This document shows positions 62,422 to 64,000 of a stretch of 64,000 nt of DNA, one piece after another. The notes under the pieces were generated by a model, which was not told the origin of the DNA, did not search any database, and saw only the letters and a list, made by a program, of their open reading frames with translations. How positions within the stretch are numbered: position 1 is the first letter of the stretch; every line of letters begins with the position of its first letter. Made by a program: the position numbers and the translations under genes. The stretch is taken from contig NZ_JAHESF010000004.1 in NCBI RefSeq assembly GCF_018598225.1, positions 186,001 to 250,000 of the forward strand. Direction: 5' to 3'. Origin of the DNA: Chryseosolibacter histidinae (lineage in GTDB: Bacteria; Bacteroidota; Bacteroidia; Cytophagales; Cyclobacteriaceae).

Positions 62422-63600
62422 ATGGTACACATAAAGCTTCGACAATACCTTTACCGCCTGTGTTTATTTGTCGTTTTCCTGAACGTGGCACAGCAGGGCA
62501 GGGGTCAATCTGAAGAGACCATACTCAGAAAAGAGCACACGCTGTATTCGGAGATCCTATCCGAGAAGAGATCCTTTTTCATAACCCTTCCCGCTTCGTA
62601 TGAGCACGATGAATTCTATGGAGGGAAGCGTTATCCTGTGATGGTCCTGTTGGATGCCGATACGCATTTTGAATACGCCAGCGGCATGGTCCACTTCATG
62701 AGTGACGGATCAAACGAACAAATTCCGGAGATGATCGTGGTCGCCGTGCGGAATACAAACCGTACACGTGACATGACATCGGGCCTGGCGAACAAGACCG
62801 ACCATTTCCTGGATTTTCTTGTGAAGGAATTATTGCCCTACATCGACCAGCATTATCGCACTGCTCCTTACCGGGTGCTGGTAGGGCACTCTCTGGCCGG
62901 ATTATTTGCGCTGAACTGTTTTCTGGATCAAAATAAATTTAACGCCTGCATTGCTATTGACCCTACCTTGCGGTGGAATAATGATTTCATACTTAAAAAA
63001 GCAGATTCTGTTTTGAAAGGAAACCTCTCGTTTCGTGGCAGACTCTATCTAAGCCAGGCCAGTAACCCCTTTGAGCCCGGCCAGCATGCGGGAACAAGAG
63101 GAAAAGCTTTTGATACTTTCCGCGAAGCGTTGGCGAACAGCAGGTCGCAGCAGGTCTTCTACCGTTATGCATATTATGAAGACGAAACACATTTTTCTGT
63201 GCCTTTCGAAAGTCTTCGTGACGGCCTCTTGTCCGTGTTTGAGAACTATCAATTTCCCTTTCAGATTTTTTTTGCCAATGGAAGCAATGGCGTGATCAGG
63301 CATTATCAGAAATTATTTGATCAATGGCAGGTTGATCTATTGCCTCCGGGCAAGGTCATTCACCAGGTGGGACTTTTTTTGCTCAACAACGAGAAACAGG
63401 TGGATAAAGCGATTGACCTGTTGCAGATGGATGCCATTTATTACCCCAACTCACCCGCTATCCACTCCAGTTTAGGACAAGCCTATCAGGCAAAGGGAGA
63501 CAAGGCCATGGCGCTTGAGTCGTACAGGAAAGTGTTGCGCTTAAGAGCCTCCGACGAGCAGGCGCGGAAAGCCATTCAGGAGCTCAACGGTCAGGAGTAA
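62422..63600 (+). CDS. Esterase-D/enterochelin-esterase-type alpha/beta hydrolase with TPR tail
   Basis: A 392-residue secreted hydrolase. Signal peptide about 1-31, putative esterase (PF00756-type) domain about 40-285, with the nucleophile Ser157 in VGHSLAG, YPVMVLLDADTHFEYASG and a late His in DETHFSVPFES as the expected catalytic residue. A TPR-like tail about 325-390 (YYPNSPAIHSSLGQAYQAKGDKAM) follows. It probably hydrolyses esters of siderophores, feruloyl-sugars or similar. The family does not separate these. Monocistronic as far as visible. Confidence 0.9.
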   Translation: MVHIKLRQYLYRLCLFVVFLNVAQQGRGQSEETILRKEHTLYSEILSEKRSFFITLPASYEHDEFYGGKRYPVMVLLDADTHFEYASGMVHFMSDGSNEQIPEMIVVAVRNTNRTRDMTSGLANKTDHFLDFLVKELLPYIDQHYRTAPYRVLVGHSLAGLFALNCFLDQNKFNACIAIDPTLRWNNDFILKKADSVLKGNLSFRGRLYLSQASNPFEPGQHAGTRGKAFDTFREALANSRSQQVFYRYAYYEDETHFSVPFESLRDGLLSVFENYQFPFQIFFANGSNGVIRHYQKLFDQWQVDLLPPGKVIHQVGLFLLNNEKQVDKAIDLLQMDAIYYPNSPAIHSSLGQAYQAKGDKAMALESYRKVLRLRASDEQARKAIQELNGQE

Positions 63601-63749
63601 GGGTTCGGCAATTTCTTTCTCCTGCCCCGAAACCTTCGCCCAAAACGTGAGTACTTAAATAATGAATTGGCATATCGATGTCCTGCTGCTGTCGTGGCCT
63701 GGAATCGAGCGACCGCCAAAAAAAATCAGAAACGCAAACCAGTTAAACA

Positions 63750-64000
63750 ATGATCCTGAATCACATCAAAGTTGGGTGGCGGATGCTGCTCCGTACAAAA
63801 GGGTATTCTGCTATCAACGTAGGCGGTCTGGCGATCGGCATGGCGGTTGCGACTCTCATAGGCTTATGGGTGCACGATGAGCTGTCGTTCAACAGGTACC
63901 ATAGCAACTACAACAGCATTGTACAGTTGTGGCATGGTGAAACAAATCCTGATACGCAGGAAATCTCCGGTGGGCTGGCGATGCAGTTTGCGCCCGCGGG
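63750..64000 (+). CDS. ABC-transporter permease (MacB/FtsX-like), 5' part
   Basis: The ATG at 63750 opens a frame that runs off the window's right edge (83 complete codons). It starts MILNHIKVGWRMLLRTKGYS followed by AINVGGLAIGMAVATLIGLW, the first transmembrane helix, and VHDELSFNRYH, the MacB-type periplasmic start. This is the typical N terminus of the roughly 800-residue Bacteroidota permeases with MacB_PCD and FtsX domains. Only the start can be seen. A shorter frame in another register over 63662-63880 is a shadow. Confidence 0.85.
   Translation, partial: MILNHIKVGWRMLLRTKGYSAINVGGLAIGMAVATLIGLWVHDELSFNRYHSNYNSIVQLWHGETNPDTQEISGGLAMQFAPA

Noticed and set aside
63662-63880. 72-residue frame near the right edge
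   Set aside because: Overlaps the start of the ABC permease in another register and has no protein-like features.
1-64000. Search for tRNA, rRNA and known riboswitch classes
   Set aside because: No cloverleaf with a T-loop GTTCRANNC, no rRNA signature and no convincing riboswitch core was noticed by eye on either strand; a covariance search would settle this.

Overview
The window comes from a member of the Bacteroidota, probably a soil or freshwater, polysaccharide-degrading Cytophagales/Chitinophagales-type bacterium. The evidence is a SusC/SusD pair, a hybrid two-component regulator with a beta-propeller sensor next to a glycoside hydrolase, a C-terminal type IX secretion sorting domain, large AraC/TPR membrane regulators and weak or absent Shine-Dalgarno sequences. 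The genus cannot be named from sequence alone. I saw no rRNA, tRNA, CRISPR array, prophage or intact insertion sequence.

Layout. 0-4.7 kb: an ECF41-type sigma factor with its carboxymuconolactone-decarboxylase target gene and a near-perfect ECF41 promoter between them, an AlkD-like repair protein, a divergent beta-carbonic-anhydrase-like protein and a LacI regulator carrying a transposase-type zinc ribbon. 4.7-19.9 kb: a polysaccharide/glycoside utilisation locus (SusC, SusD, GH2, FAD-dependent oxidoreductase, toroid-type glycosidase lipoprotein, sodium:solute symporter, DUF1080 protein). Its regulator is the LacI protein, and both promoters share the core CAAAC(C/G)ATTGC. The oxidoreductase plus DUF1080 pair suggests an oxidation-then-elimination way of breaking glycosides. 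20-35.5 kb: mixed housekeeping and accessory genes (DUF5916 outer-membrane protein, lactate permease, retropepsin-like protease, NAD-binding protein, acyltransferase plus ankyrin lipoprotein, AraC-TM-TPR regulator, DinB-like fusion, YcaQ-like glycosylase, TlpA-like thioredoxin, and an ArsR-SRPBCC-DoxX operon with two clear operators). 36-44.8 kb: a two-gene cellulose/glucan module. It consists of a 1470-residue secreted enzyme with two GH5 domains and PKD/CBM modules, preceded by a hybrid histidine kinase whose AraC domain probably binds a 21-bp-spaced direct repeat upstream of the enzyme. 44.8-64 kb: small stress-type genes, two large sensor kinases, an ECF42 sigma factor with its YciI partner, an aldo/keto reductase, an MFS transporter, an esterase, and the start of an ABC permease at the right edge.

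Two window-wide themes stand out. First, many gene ends abut short arrays of degenerate 7-15 bp units, a different unit at each place (GGCAACT, GGCAGTA, GCTCCTG, GTCCACG, GTTTAAA, CCGATTAC, CACCAACAAC). Second, at least five genes are broken: a DHFR-like gene running into one of these arrays, a secreted-protein gene with an in-frame TAG, a frameshifted DUF1761 gene, an azoreductase tail fused to a sigma-factor end, and a RidA relic. Four of the five lie between 46.5 and 53.5 kb.
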